In this document: piece after piece, positions 1 to 8,305 of the stretch
How positions within the stretch are numbered: position 1 is the stretch's first letter
How the letters are laid out: each line of letters begins with the position of its first letter
Assembly: GCF_000378725.1 (NCBI RefSeq)
Contig: NZ_KB900373.1
Span: 1 to 64,000 of the forward strand
Direction of reading: 5' to 3'
Origin: Peptoniphilus lacrimalis DSM 7455
GTDB taxonomy: Bacteria > Bacillota > Clostridia > Tissierellales > Peptoniphilaceae
Length of the DNA: 64,000 nt
Made by a program: the position numbers and the translations under genes
Notes under the pieces: generated by a model
The model's database searches: none
Told to the model about the DNA's origin: nothing
Seen by the model: the letters and a program-made list of their open reading frames with translations, nothing else

Positions 1-1601
1 CACAAACACCACAAGGATATGTATTAGTAACATTCGAAAAAGGTGACCACGGAACATTAAAGGGAATTGGAGCAGACGGACAACAAACAGAAAAAGCTGC
101 AAAACTAGCATACAACGTAAAAGATACAGCAACTTACAAAGACCTAAAAGCATACGAACCAACAATCGTAGCAGATAAAGAATGGAAAGTTGCAGATGCA
201 AAATGGGCTCCAGCTCTAGGTGCAGACGATGCTAAAGTAACAGCAAACAAACACGTAGCACAATACGCAGAAGATAATACACCTACTAAAAATAGTGAAG
301 ATTACGATCCTCATTATACTGATAAATCCGGTAAACCTGGTGAAACTGTACAAATAGATGCTCCAACATTTACTAAAAAAGGTGTTACTGGTAATGTACC
401 AGCACCAAATGGTACTACATTTACTAATAATAATCCAGGTCAAAGTGGTGTAACTGTTGATCCTAACACAGGAGCTATCACAGTTGTTATTCCACAAGAT
501 GCACCAGTTGGAAGCACTATAACTATTGAAGTTGATGTAACTTATCCAGATAGATCTAATGAAACTGTAGAAGTAAAAGTTACGGTAAGTGATAATACTC
601 AACCTAAACCAGAAGAGGATAAATCAAAAACTCCAATTGTTGATCCTGTAGATGATGGTGATACTTCTATTTCTGGTAAGGGTGAACCGGGTTCTGATAT
701 TATTATCAATATACCAGGAAAGGATCCTATAAAAACTACTGTTGATGATGGTGGAAAATGGATTGCTCCTATTGACCCAGCTCACGAAGGCGATGTTATT
801 AAAGTTGTTCAAATAGAAGTTGGTAAAAAACCTTCTGTTCCAGCTTATGTAACAGTTGGAGGACGTTCTATTATTGTTCCAAGTCATGATGACGGTGGTC
901 ATTGGTGGTTTGGTGGAGGTTCCTTCAAGCCTGTAGAAACAGAAGAACAAGTAATAGACAAGACTGAACATGGAATTCATATTGCCTATATATTTGGTTA
1001 TAAGGATCATACTTTCAGATGCGAAGGTAAGATAACTAGAGCTGAAGCGGCATCAATGATTGCTCATATAGCAAAACTTGACTTATCAGATAATTCTAAA
1101 CCTGACTTTAAGGATACTCCAAGTTCTTGGTATAATGCAGCTATAAATGCTATGGTTAAGAAAAATCTAATGTTTGCTGATAAGAACGGAAACTTTAGAC
1201 CTAACGAACCTATAACTCGTGGAGAATTTGCTAGGGCAATTCAATTTATTGACAAGGAAAACAAGAAGGAAGCTCCATTTATGGATATTAAGGGACATGA
1301 ATTTGAAGAAGCTATTAATCAAGCTTATGCAAATGGTAGAATCGCCGGTTATCCTGATGGCACATTCAAACCTGACGAGTCAATAACACGTGCTGAAGCA
1401 GTTACAATTCTTAACAATTTTGATGGACGTATGGTTAGAGAACGTGGAATTGAAGATGTTAAGAAAGATTTAATTAAATTTACTGATTTAAAACCTAGTC
1501 ATTGGGCATATTATGAAATAATTGAAGCGTCAAACTCTCATGCTTATTCAAGAATTTCTAATGACAGTAAGGAAGAAAAATGGTCAAACTTAATTAAGTA
1601 A
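1..1601 (+). CDS. Surface protein with Rib/Ig-like and S-layer homology domains, 5' partial
   Basis: The reading frame is open from base 3 of the window (the start lies upstream) to the TAA at 1599-1601, about 532 residues. In order it shows a repeat-like extracellular segment, a Rib/alpha-type module (with YPDRSNETVEVKVTV near 545-590), an Ig-like module beginning near 610 (SGKGEPGSDI), a Gly/His/Trp-rich linker (GGHWWFGGG) and three S-layer homology repeats, then the start of a fourth (HWAYYEIIEAS). SLH repeats bind pyruvylated secondary cell-wall polymer, so the C-terminus should anchor the protein to the wall (family knowledge). The first 290 bases use A/C-rich codons (ACA, CAA, GTA, CTA), while the rest uses T-ending codons (GGT, ACT, CCT), suggesting a mosaic gene. 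Its ligand or adhesive function cannot be judged without the N-terminus. Confidence 0.9.
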   Translation, partial: QTPQGYVLVTFEKGDHGTLKGIGADGQQTEKAAKLAYNVKDTATYKDLKAYEPTIVADKEWKVADAKWAPALGADDAKVTANKHVAQYAEDNTPTKNSEDYDPHYTDKSGKPGETVQIDAPTFTKKGVTGNVPAPNGTTFTNNNPGQSGVTVDPNTGAITVVIPQDAPVGSTITIEVDVTYPDRSNETVEVKVTVSDNTQPKPEEDKSKTPIVDPVDDGDTSISGKGEPGSDIIINIPGKDPIKTTVDDGGKWIAPIDPAHEGDVIKVVQIEVGKKPSVPAYVTVGGRSIIVPSHDDGGHWWFGGGSFKPVETEEQVIDKTEHGIHIAYIFGYKDHTFRCEGKITRAEAASMIAHIAKLDLSDNSKPDFKDTPSSWYNAAINAMVKKNLMFADKNGNFRPNEPITRGEFARAIQFIDKENKKEAPFMDIKGHEFEEAINQAYANGRIAGYPDGTFKPDESITRAEAVTILNNFDGRMVRERGIEDVKKDLIKFTDLKPSHWAYYEIIEASNSHAYSRISNDSKEEKWSNLIK

Positions 1602-1608
1602 GAATAAT

Positions 1609-1640
1609 AAAAAGATAGGGCCTAGCTCTATCTTTTTACT
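1609..1640 (+). terminator. Intrinsic terminator of the surface-protein gene
   Basis: AAAAAGATAG (1609-1618) pairs with CTATCTTTTT (1628-1637), eight bases after the stop codon. Confidence 0.85.
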
Positions 1641-1715
1641 TTATGCTTTTATGCTATGTATTGATTTTAAAATATATAATAGTTATGTATTTTTTATTAG
1701 TCTTTAGTATAAATA

Positions 1716-1757
1716 TAAAAAATGGCGGGATTAGTTATTGTAATCCGCCATTTTTTC
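1716..1757 (-). terminator. Terminator overlapping the end of the lipoprotein gene
   Basis: AATGGCGGGATTA and TAATCCGCCATT form a stem with one bulged base and A/T runs on both sides. The lipoprotein stop codon (1731-1733) lies inside the stem. The symmetry means it could also stop transcription arriving from the left. Confidence 0.8.
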
Positions 1758-2366
1758 GTTTAATAAAGATTTCATATTATAATTTTCTAATAACTGAAAA
1801 TTATTTATTATATCATAAGTGTTATTTGAGCTTAGTTCATAGACCATATTGTTAATTTTATATATGCCTTTTGCCTTAACTACTCTATTTATATGATCGC
1901 TTTTTACATATATGAGAAGTTTTGGTGAGTTTTCAAATTGGTAGCTATCATAGTATTCATATTCTTTTAATGAGTCTTTTGGTAAGTTTTTTATTGATGA
2001 AGATGTAGAGAATGTAATTTTTACTAGAAGGTCATCTTCTTTGTTATTAAAGTAGTTCTGCTCAACTGAATATATATTTACTTGTGAAATAGGTCCTCCA
2101 AAAAATTCTATGTAACTTACATAGATTTGGGCTGGATTTTTGAACAAGTCTATGCCTAAATGATTTTCAAATAATCTCAAGTCCCTGTATGTAACTTTGA
2201 ATTTGAAGTTTTTATCTTTTGATTTTGTGGTATTTTTTAAATTTTCAAAAGAAATTCTTACGGGCTTTACCCTATATACTTGGTCTATGTTATTATAATT
2301 TTTTGTAGATGATAGGGAGCAGGCACCTAATATTAATATTAAAGGAATTAAAAGTAGCTTTTTCAT
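1731..2366 (-). CDS. Predicted lipoprotein of unknown function
   Basis: The 211-residue protein starts with a type II signal peptide whose lipobox LGAC puts the lipidated Cys at residue 16, so it should be a membrane-anchored extracytoplasmic protein. RBS AGAGGTG precedes the ATG. The mature part is hydrophilic, rich in Asn, Lys, Tyr and Ser, and contains short beta-prone stretches (DLLVKITFSTSS, SPKLLIYVKS). I do not recognise a domain family. It is monocistronic and convergent with the surface-protein gene. It may be a small lineage-specific lipoprotein. Confidence 0.75.
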   Translation of the reverse strand: MKKLLLIPLILILGACSLSSTKNYNNIDQVYRVKPVRISFENLKNTTKSKDKNFKFKVTYRDLRLFENHLGIDLFKNPAQIYVSYIEFFGGPISQVNIYSVEQNYFNNKEDDLLVKITFSTSSSIKNLPKDSLKEYEYYDSYQFENSPKLLIYVKSDHINRVVKAKGIYKINNMVYELSSNNTYDIINNFQLLENYNMKSLLNEKMADYNN

Positions 2367-2435
2367 AGATTCACCTCTTTACTATTTTATCATACTCACA
2401 TATAAATATAAACAAATGGTTTTTTTAATATTTAG

Positions 2436-2463
2436 TTGATATATTTTATAAATTTAGTATAAT
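2436..2463 (+). promoter_or_regulatory. Sigma-A-type promoter of the hyd maturation operon
   Basis: TTGATA (2436-2441), 16-base spacer, TATAAT (2458-2463), followed 35 bases later by the first start codon of the operon. Confidence 0.65.
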
Positions 2464-2497
2464 TAAATTGTTAAGGATATAACAAAAGGAGGATTTT

Positions 2498-2734
2498 ATG
2501 ACTAGAATTGCAGTAATAGCTATCATTGTTACTAACCCAGATTCTGTTGAAAAATTAAACGAAGAACTTCACGAATTTAGACAATTTATTATTGGAAGGC
2601 TCGGAGTACCTTACAGAGAAAAAAATTTAAATATTATTTCTGTAGCCTTGGATGCTCCTATGGATACTATTAACGCACTTAACGGGAAAATTGGTGCTTT
2701 GCCAGGGGTATCATCAAAGACAATAATACAATAA
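2498..2734 (+). CDS. TM1266-type iron-only hydrogenase system regulator
   Basis: This 78-residue protein matches in length and pattern the TM1266 family, a small ACT/NikR-C-like beta-alpha-beta fold found beside [FeFe]-hydrogenase maturation genes and annotated as a putative regulator (family knowledge). Visible hallmarks are the opening strand RIAVIAIIV, the central GRLGVPYREKNLNIISVALDA and the ending GKIGALPGVSSKTI. RBS AAAGGAGG sits seven bases before the ATG. Its TAA overlaps the hydE ATG by one base (TAATG), so the two are translationally coupled. There is no DNA-binding N-terminal arm, so a direct repressor role is not evident. Confidence 0.85.
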   Translation: MTRIAVIAIIVTNPDSVEKLNEELHEFRQFIIGRLGVPYREKNLNIISVALDAPMDTINALNGKIGALPGVSSKTIIQ

Positions 2735-3762
2735 TGAATGTTGAGGATATTTGTAATAAGTTTTATCTGACTAAAAAGCTTTCTTTTGAGGAATTTAAGT
2801 TTCTTTATTGCTTAGAAGATTTTTCTTCCTTAAATGCCTTTGCTAGAAAATTAGCTTTGAAAAATTTTTCTAATAAAATTTATATTAGGGGTTTAATTGA
2901 AATTTCTACTGTATGCAAGAATAATTGTTATTATTGCGGTTTAAGAAGTGATAATAAAAATACTGAGAGAATTAGATTAAAAAAGGAAGATATTTTAAAA
3001 AGAGCTGAGGTTGGTTATAAGATGGGAATTAGAACCTTAGTTATGCAGGGAGGGGAAGACCCTTTTTATACTAAGGATTATATGGTTGATATTATTAAAA
3101 CTCTTAAAAATATTTATCCAGACATTGCCATCACCCTATCTCTTGGAGAAAGATCTTTTGAAGATTTTAAAGCTTTTAAAGAGGCTGGTGCTGATAGGTA
3201 TCTTTTGCGTCATGAAACTTATGATAGGGGTCATTATCAGGCACTGCATCCTCGTGAAATGTCTTTTGACAACAGAATCGAGTGCCTTTATAATTTAAAA
3301 TCTCTAGGTTTTCAAACTGGATGTGGTATGATGATAGGCTCTCCCTATCAAAAAATTGAAAATGTCTACAAAGATCTAGAACTAATTTTAAAATTAAAGC
3401 CTCAAATGGTTGGTCTTGGACCTTTTATTGCCCAAAAAGATTCGCCTTTTAATAATTATGAAAATGGTAAATTAAGTTATGTTCTTAAAATATTATCTAT
3501 TGTAAGAATTGCTGATGAAAAAGTTCTTTTGCCTGCGACTACAGCTCTTGGTACTATCCATAAGATGGGAAGGGAACTTGGAATTCTTGCTGGAGCTAAT
3601 GTTCTTATGCCAAATATTGGCAGTGAAAAATTGAGACAATCTTATAAGCTCTATGATAATAAAATTGGCACTAAACTTGAAAATGAAGATGATTTTTTCT
3701 CTCTGAGTTCTAAAGTTGGTGCAATAGGTTATGAACTCTCTATGTCTAGAGGGGATTATTGA
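2734..3762 (+). CDS. hydE: [FeFe]-hydrogenase H-cluster maturase HydE (radical SAM)
   Basis: HydE is a cytoplasmic radical S-adenosylmethionine enzyme that helps make the dithiomethylamine-bridged diiron precursor of the H-cluster. The 342-residue length is typical. The 4Fe-4S radical-SAM motif CxxxCxxC is at C61, C65 and C68 (CKNNCYYCG), and the SAM-binding segment VMQGGED follows near residue 108. The C-terminal region carries TTALGTI and NVLMPNIG, as in HydE and BioB-like proteins. It overlaps the upstream regulator by one base and is followed by hydG after 37 bases. HydE resembles biotin synthase and PylB, but the hydG and hydF neighbours settle the assignment. Confidence 0.95.
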   Translation: MNVEDICNKFYLTKKLSFEEFKFLYCLEDFSSLNAFARKLALKNFSNKIYIRGLIEISTVCKNNCYYCGLRSDNKNTERIRLKKEDILKRAEVGYKMGIRTLVMQGGEDPFYTKDYMVDIIKTLKNIYPDIAITLSLGERSFEDFKAFKEAGADRYLLRHETYDRGHYQALHPREMSFDNRIECLYNLKSLGFQTGCGMMIGSPYQKIENVYKDLELILKLKPQMVGLGPFIAQKDSPFNNYENGKLSYVLKILSIVRIADEKVLLPATTALGTIHKMGRELGILAGANVLMPNIGSEKLRQSYKLYDNKIGTKLENEDDFFSLSSKVGAIGYELSMSRGDY

Positions 3763-3799
3763 CAGGAAAGATTAAAATCTGACCTGGAAAGGAGAAATT

Positions 3800-5215
3800 A
3801 TGTATAATAAATATTCAAGCGATCCTAATGAATTTATTAATCATGAGGAAATTTTAGACACTTTGGATTTTGCACAAAAAAATAAGAACAACAAGCTTAT
3901 GTTAGAAGAAATTCTAAACAAGGCTTCTTTAGAAAAAGGTTTGAGCCATAGGGAAGCGGCGGTGCTTCTCTTATCTGATGAAAAATGGGTCAAAGACGGT
4001 ATTTTTTCTCTTGCAAAAAAAATCAAAGAAAATTATTACGGAAATAGAATTGTTCTATTTGCACCTCTTTATCTTTCAAATTATTGCGTAAATCACTGCG
4101 TATATTGTCCCTACCATGCTAAAAACAAAAATATAGTTAGAATTAAATTGACACAGGAGCAGATAAAAAATGAGGTTATTGCTCTTCAAGATTTAGGTCA
4201 CAAAAGGCTTGCTCTTGAACTTGGTGAAGATCCAGTAAATAACCCAATTGATTACGTCTTGGAATCTATTGATACAATTTATTCGATTAAGCATAAAAAT
4301 GGCTCAATAAGACGTGTCAATGTAAATATTGCAGCTACTACTGTAGAAAATTATAAAAAATTACATGATAGAGGAATAGGTACATATATCTTATTCCAAG
4401 AAACTTACAATAAAAAATCTTATGAAAAACTTCATCCTTACGGACCTAAACACGATTATGATTATCACACAACAGCCATGGATAGAGCCCAAGAAGGCGG
4501 GATTGATGATGTTGGTATTGGAGTTTTGTTTGGACTTGAAACTTATAAATATGAGATGGTAGGTCTACTTATGCATGCTGAACACTTAGAGGCAACTTTT
4601 GGTGTTGGACCACACACTATTTCTGTTCCAAGAATCCAACCTGCTGATGATATTGACCCTAAATCTTTTAAAAATGCTCTTGCAGATGATATTTTTGAAA
4701 AAATTATTGGTCTTATTCGCTTGAGTGTTCCATATACTGGTATGATTATTTCTACAAGGGAATCAAAAATAGTAAGGGAAAAAGCTTTAGCTTTAGGAAT
4801 CAGTCAAATCTCAGGTGGTTCAAGAACTACAGTTGGCGGTTATGCCAATGGTAAGGATGTAAATTCTGCTCAATTTGAACTGGCAGATAATAGAACCCTT
4901 GAAGAAGTTGTAGATTGGCTTATTGAGCTTGGATATATACCATCATTTTGTACTGCTTGCTATAGGGCAGGCAGAACTGGAGATAGGTTTATGGCATTGT
5001 GCAAGTCTAAGCAAATATTAAACTGCTGTCAACCCAATGCTCTTATGACTTTAAAGGAATATTTACTTGATTATGGTTCAGATTTTTCTAAAGAATTAGG
5101 AGAAAAATTAATTGATCATGAACTTAAGAAAATTCCAAGAGATTCTGTAAGAGAAAGAGCAAAAACAATGATAGCTCAGATGGCTTATGAAGGAAAGAGA
5201 GATTTTAGATTTTAA
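3800..5215 (+). CDS. hydG: [FeFe]-hydrogenase maturase HydG (tyrosine lyase)
   Basis: HydG cleaves tyrosine to p-cresol and generates the CO and CN ligands of the H-cluster. The 471-residue protein has the N-terminal radical-SAM cluster CxxxCxxC at C96, C100 and C103, and the C-terminal CxxC-x22-C motif that binds the second (dangler-iron) cluster at C384, C387 and C410. Both are needed for full activity in characterised HydG proteins. RBS AAAGGAG lies just upstream of the ATG. The stop overlaps the hydF start by one base (TAATG). ThiH is the nearest alternative, but it lacks the second cluster motif. Confidence 0.96.
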   Translation: MYNKYSSDPNEFINHEEILDTLDFAQKNKNNKLMLEEILNKASLEKGLSHREAAVLLLSDEKWVKDGIFSLAKKIKENYYGNRIVLFAPLYLSNYCVNHCVYCPYHAKNKNIVRIKLTQEQIKNEVIALQDLGHKRLALELGEDPVNNPIDYVLESIDTIYSIKHKNGSIRRVNVNIAATTVENYKKLHDRGIGTYILFQETYNKKSYEKLHPYGPKHDYDYHTTAMDRAQEGGIDDVGIGVLFGLETYKYEMVGLLMHAEHLEATFGVGPHTISVPRIQPADDIDPKSFKNALADDIFEKIIGLIRLSVPYTGMIISTRESKIVREKALALGISQISGGSRTTVGGYANGKDVNSAQFELADNRTLEEVVDWLIELGYIPSFCTACYRAGRTGDRFMALCKSKQILNCCQPNALMTLKEYLLDYGSDFSKELGEKLIDHELKKIPRDSVRERAKTMIAQMAYEGKRDFRF

Positions 5216-6387
5216 TGGAAGTTTCAAAGGGAAATAGGATTCATATAGGTATTTTTGGAAAAGTAAATAGTGGCAAGTCTTCTCTTATAAATCTTTTAGC
5301 AGCTAGGGAAGTATCAATAGTTTCAGATAGAGAAGGAACTACTACTGATAGTGTATATAAGTCTATGGAATTTTTGGGACTAGGACCTGTAACTATAATG
5401 GATACTCCAGGGGTTTGTGATAAAAGTTTTTTAGGTAAGCTCAGGGAACAGAGATTAGAAAGAGATATTGAAAAGGCAGATATTGCCATAATTTTATTTT
5501 CTGATTCTGATATTGGAAGAGAGCTTGAACTCATAAAAAAACTTAAAAAATCAAAAATTTTACTTGTAATTAATAAGGTAGATATTTTATCAGCCCAAGA
5601 AAAAGAAAATATTTATAAGAATTTAAAAGATTTGCCCTTTAAAATTATAGAAATTTCTACAAAAGAAAAAAATGGAATAGAAGAATTAAAAAAAGAACTT
5701 GTCAAATTAAAACCAGAGGAGGCTCCTTTAATTTTTGATGGTCTTGTAAAAAAAGGCGACAGAGTTTTACTCATCATGCCACAGGATATTGCAGCTCCAA
5801 AAAAAAGACTGATTTTGCCTCAGGTGGAATCTATAAGGGAACTTTTAGATAGAGAAGCACTTTTATATATTGCAAAGGTGGAAAATATGGAAGATATGCT
5901 TTCATCCTTAAAAGAGGCGCCTGATTTAATAGTTACTGATTCTCAAGTTTTCCAAGATGTTTATAAACTAAAACCGGAAAAATCAAAACTAACTTCTTTT
6001 TCTGTATTATTTGCAAAAATGAAGGGTGACATTGACACTTATATTAAAGGTACAGAAGTTTTTTCAAAAATTGATGAAAATTCAAAAATTTTAATAGCTG
6101 AATGTTGCACCCACGCACCTTTAAGCGAAGATATTGGAAGAGTTAAGATTCCAAATATGTTAAAGAAAAAATATGGAGAAAATTTGCAGGTAGATTTTCA
6201 AAGTGGAGCATCCCTACCAAAAGATATTGAAAAATATGATTTAATTATTCAATGTGGTGGATGCATGCTGACAAGAAATAATATATTAAATAGGATTGAA
6301 AAAGCAAAAGTTTTAAATGTACCCATTACAAACTACGGGCTGACTATTGCTTATTTTAAAAAAATTCTTGATAAAATAACTATATAA
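5215..6387 (+). CDS. hydF: [FeFe]-hydrogenase maturation GTPase HydF
   Basis: HydF is the scaffold GTPase that carries the diiron precursor and delivers it to apo-hydrogenase. At 390 residues it has a GTPase domain (P-loop GKVNSGKS at 15-22, G3 DTPG near 63-66, G4 NKVD near 119-122), a dimerisation domain, and a C-terminal iron-sulfur domain with C298-T-H300 and C347-G-G-C350. The family motif is CxH-x(46-53)-HCxxC; here the residue before C347 is Gln346 instead of His, an exchange that would alter the fourth cluster ligand. No hydA gene follows. The operon ends in a strong terminator seven bases later. Confidence 0.95.
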   Translation: MEVSKGNRIHIGIFGKVNSGKSSLINLLAAREVSIVSDREGTTTDSVYKSMEFLGLGPVTIMDTPGVCDKSFLGKLREQRLERDIEKADIAIILFSDSDIGRELELIKKLKKSKILLVINKVDILSAQEKENIYKNLKDLPFKIIEISTKEKNGIEELKKELVKLKPEEAPLIFDGLVKKGDRVLLIMPQDIAAPKKRLILPQVESIRELLDREALLYIAKVENMEDMLSSLKEAPDLIVTDSQVFQDVYKLKPEKSKLTSFSVLFAKMKGDIDTYIKGTEVFSKIDENSKILIAECCTHAPLSEDIGRVKIPNMLKKKYGENLQVDFQSGASLPKDIEKYDLIIQCGGCMLTRNNILNRIEKAKVLNVPITNYGLTIAYFKKILDKITI

Positions 6388-6393
6388 AATATA

Positions 6394-6446
6394 AAATTTA
6401 CCCCAAACTCAGTTAAAATTTGAATCTTTGGGGTAAATTTTTTTAT
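6394..6446 (+). terminator. Terminator after hydF, probably bidirectional
   Basis: AAATTTACCCCAAA (6394-6407) pairs perfectly with TTTGGGGTAAATTT (6427-6440), followed by T4. The A-rich left flank would also serve cysE on the other strand. Confidence 0.85.
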
Positions 6447-6534
6447 ATACATTAATAGTTCTCATAGGAAATAATAGATAATTATTAAAGAAGTTAGCTA
6501 TTTATCATGTATATATTATTATTAACCATAAAAT

Positions 6535-7071
6535 TTAATCAATTTCTTTAATTTTTACAACTTTTGCCGGCAGACCAACTGCTGTGGCACCCTTTGGAAC
6601 ATCAGAAAGAACCAAGGCACCAGCACCAATTTTTGCAAAATCTCCCACCTTTACAGGACCAAGAATTGTGGCGCCAGTTCCTATTGTTACATAGTTACCA
6701 ACAGTTGGGTGTCTTTTGTGGTCCTTTTCGTTACCTGTACCTCCAAGAGTTATATTGTGGTAAAAATGGCAATAATCCCCAACTTCTGCTGTTTCTCCTA
6801 TAACAACAGCCATGCCGTGGTCTATGAATAAATTTTTGCCTATTTTTGCTCCAGGGTGAATTTCAATACCTGTCCTTCTTCTAGAAATTTGAGAAATCCA
6901 TCTTGCTAAAATCTTGTGGTTTTTATTGTAGAAATGGTGGGCAATCCTGTGATAAATCATGGCACGAACTATTGGATATAAAAAGACTGCTTCAAAAAGA
7001 CTTTGGCATGCAGGGTCTTGGTCCAGGATAAATTCGCCATATTCTTTTAAGGCTTTAAAATATTTAATCAT
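6535..7071 (-). CDS. cysE: Serine O-acetyltransferase
   Basis: CysE acetylates L-serine with acetyl-CoA to O-acetylserine, the substrate of CysK. The 178-residue protein is the short form: a short N-terminal helical part, then hexapeptide repeats of the left-handed beta-helix ([36 protein letters not shown]) with the catalytic His-rich DHG segment and the TLGGTG loop. Its ATG lies inside the last codons of cysK (8-base overlap), so translation is coupled and the two proteins can form the cysteine synthase complex. It shares the cysK promoter and attenuator. Confidence 0.94.
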   Translation of the reverse strand: MIKYFKALKEYGEFILDQDPACQSLFEAVFLYPIVRAMIYHRIAHHFYNKNHKILARWISQISRRRTGIEIHPGAKIGKNLFIDHGMAVVIGETAEVGDYCHFYHNITLGGTGNEKDHKRHPTVGNYVTIGTGATILGPVKVGDFAKIGAGALVLSDVPKGATAVGLPAKVVKIKEID

Positions 7072-7945
7072 TGAATAATTCTGTGGACAGGTATCTTTCT
7101 CCCGTATCGGGAAGAACGGTTACGATATTTCCTCCAAGTTTTTCTTGCATTTTTAATGCAGCGACAACATTAGCACCTGAAGATATACCAACTAAAAGAC
7201 CTTCTTCTTTTGATAGACGTCTTGCCATATCTATAGCATCATCAGATTTAACTGTGATAACTTCATCTAATAAATCTACATCTAAAACTTTAGGAATAAA
7301 ATTAGCACCTATTCCTTGAATTTTGTGACTGCCGGATTTTCCTTGACTTAAAAGGGGAGATTCGTAAGGCTCCATTGCCCAAATTTTAATATTTTTGTCT
7401 TGTTCTTTTAAATATCTTCCTACGCCTGTAACAGTTCCGCCTGTTCCAAATCCTGCTACAAATCCATTTATATCCTTTAGATCATTATAAATTTCAGGAC
7501 CTGTTGTTTTATAATGTGCAAGAGCATTGTCTTGATTATCAAATTGATTAGGCATATAATAAGCTCCATTTTCAACAAGTTCTTTTGCTTTTTCTACTGA
7601 TCCTGCCATGCCACCTTCTTTAATTAAAATTACTTCAGCTCCATAAGCTTTGATTAATTTTACCCTTTCAATAGACATGGATGAAGGCATTGTTAATACT
7701 ACTGGGAAACCCAAAGTTCTACCTATTAGGGCAAGACCTATGCCGGTATTACCACTTGTAGGCTCAACAATTTTCATGCCTTCTTTTAGTTCTCCTCTTT
7801 CTATTGCACCCATAATCATTTGATAAGCAGCCCTATCCTTAATTGAGCCTGCTGGATTTGATTTTTCTACTTTGACATAAATATTTTTGCTGATGTTTTC
7901 TAATTGTACTAAATTTGTTTTTCCTATGGTTTCTAATAATTTCAT
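7064..7945 (-). CDS. cysK: Cysteine synthase (O-acetylserine sulfhydrylase)
   Basis: CysK is a PLP enzyme that makes L-cysteine from O-acetylserine and sulfide. The 293-residue protein has the PLP lysine in NPAGSIKDR (K37), the substrate loop PTSGNTG (63-69), the phosphate-binding GTGGTVTG loop near 167-174 and the C-terminal GISSGAN. RBS GAAAGGA precedes the ATG by 9 bases. The upstream leader carries a consensus promoter, a Cys-codon leader peptide and a Rho-independent terminator, so the operon is probably controlled by attenuation in response to cysteinyl-tRNA supply. It is followed by cysE with an 8-base overlap. Confidence 0.95.
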   Translation of the reverse strand: MKLLETIGKTNLVQLENISKNIYVKVEKSNPAGSIKDRAAYQMIMGAIERGELKEGMKIVEPTSGNTGIGLALIGRTLGFPVVLTMPSSMSIERVKLIKAYGAEVILIKEGGMAGSVEKAKELVENGAYYMPNQFDNQDNALAHYKTTGPEIYNDLKDINGFVAGFGTGGTVTGVGRYLKEQDKNIKIWAMEPYESPLLSQGKSGSHKIQGIGANFIPKVLDVDLLDEVITVKSDDAIDMARRLSKEEGLLVGISSGANVVAALKMQEKLGGNIVTVLPDTGERYLSTELFND

Positions 7946-7968
7946 ATAATTTTTTCCTTTCTTATAAT

Positions 7969-7999
7969 AAAAAAGGGATATATGTAAAACATATATCCC
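7969..7999 (-). terminator. Leader terminator (attenuator) in front of cysK
   Basis: On the minus strand GGGATATATGT and ACATATATCCC form an 11-bp perfect stem with a three-base loop, followed by T6. It lies between the leader peptide and the cysK RBS, so read-through is required for cysKE expression. Seen directly; regulation is inferred. Confidence 0.85.
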
Positions 8000-8038
8000 G
8001 AATAAACTTTGGAAAGATTTTACACATTCAAAGAAGCC

Positions 8039-8098
8039 CTATTTGTAGATAGGACAACAGAATGCCATAGTTGAATTTTTTAAAAATAAATTTTTCAT
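8039..8098 (-). CDS. Cysteine-codon leader peptide of the cysKE operon
   Basis: A 19-codon ORF reads MKNLFLKNSTMAFCCPIYK and ends in TAG. Codons 14 and 15 (8054-8059) are tandem TGT cysteine codons. A purine-rich AGAAAGAG lies about 11 bases before the ATG as a weak RBS. It starts about 20 bases after the predicted transcription start, and is followed 39 bases after its stop by the leader terminator. A small hairpin, CCTAT with ATAGG (6-base loop), spans codon 16 to just past the stop, where a ribosome stalled at the Cys codons would cover it. This is the textbook arrangement of an amino-acid attenuator, with cysteine as the sensed amino acid. It is too short for ORF callers. Translation itself is unproven. 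Confidence 0.72.
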   Translation of the reverse strand: MKNLFLKNSTMAFCCPIYK

Positions 8099-8124
8099 AA
8101 GTAATCAACTCTTTCTTGAAGATA

Positions 8125-8153
8125 AGCATACAATAAAAACTATATTATGTCAA
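8125..8153 (-). promoter_or_regulatory. Promoter of the cysKE operon
   Basis: On the minus strand TTGACA (8153-8148), a 17-base spacer and TATGCT (8130-8125). Transcription would start near 8118 and give a leader of about 170 bases before cysK. Confidence 0.75.
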
Positions 8154-8245
8154 TAAGTTAAAAAATAATTTTAAATTAAAGACCATTCATTTTAACGATT
8201 TTAAAGTTTTTTCTTAATTTTAAGCCATCTTTATGAATATTTTAT

Positions 8246-8274
8246 TTGATAAATAGAGCGCTGTGTGTTAAAAT
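8246..8274 (+). promoter_or_regulatory. Promoter of secG-hppA
   Basis: TTGATA (8246-8251), a 17-base spacer and TAAAAT (8269-8274), 31 bases upstream of the secG ATG. It diverges from the cysKE promoter about 95 bases away. Confidence 0.7.
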
Positions 8275-8305
8275 CAATATGTTATAAATAAATTGGGGGG
8301 ACACG

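Noticed and set aside
216-1010. Two 128-codon ORFs on the minus strand
   Set aside because: They run antisense to the surface-protein gene, show low-complexity Ser/Tyr/Trp-rich translations and have no RBS; they follow from the codon bias of the sense strand.
7946-8038. T-box or S-box riboswitch before cysK
   Set aside because: Neither the T-box AGGGTGGNACCGCG-type motif nor an S-box/SAM core is visible; the leader is explained by the peptide and terminator instead.
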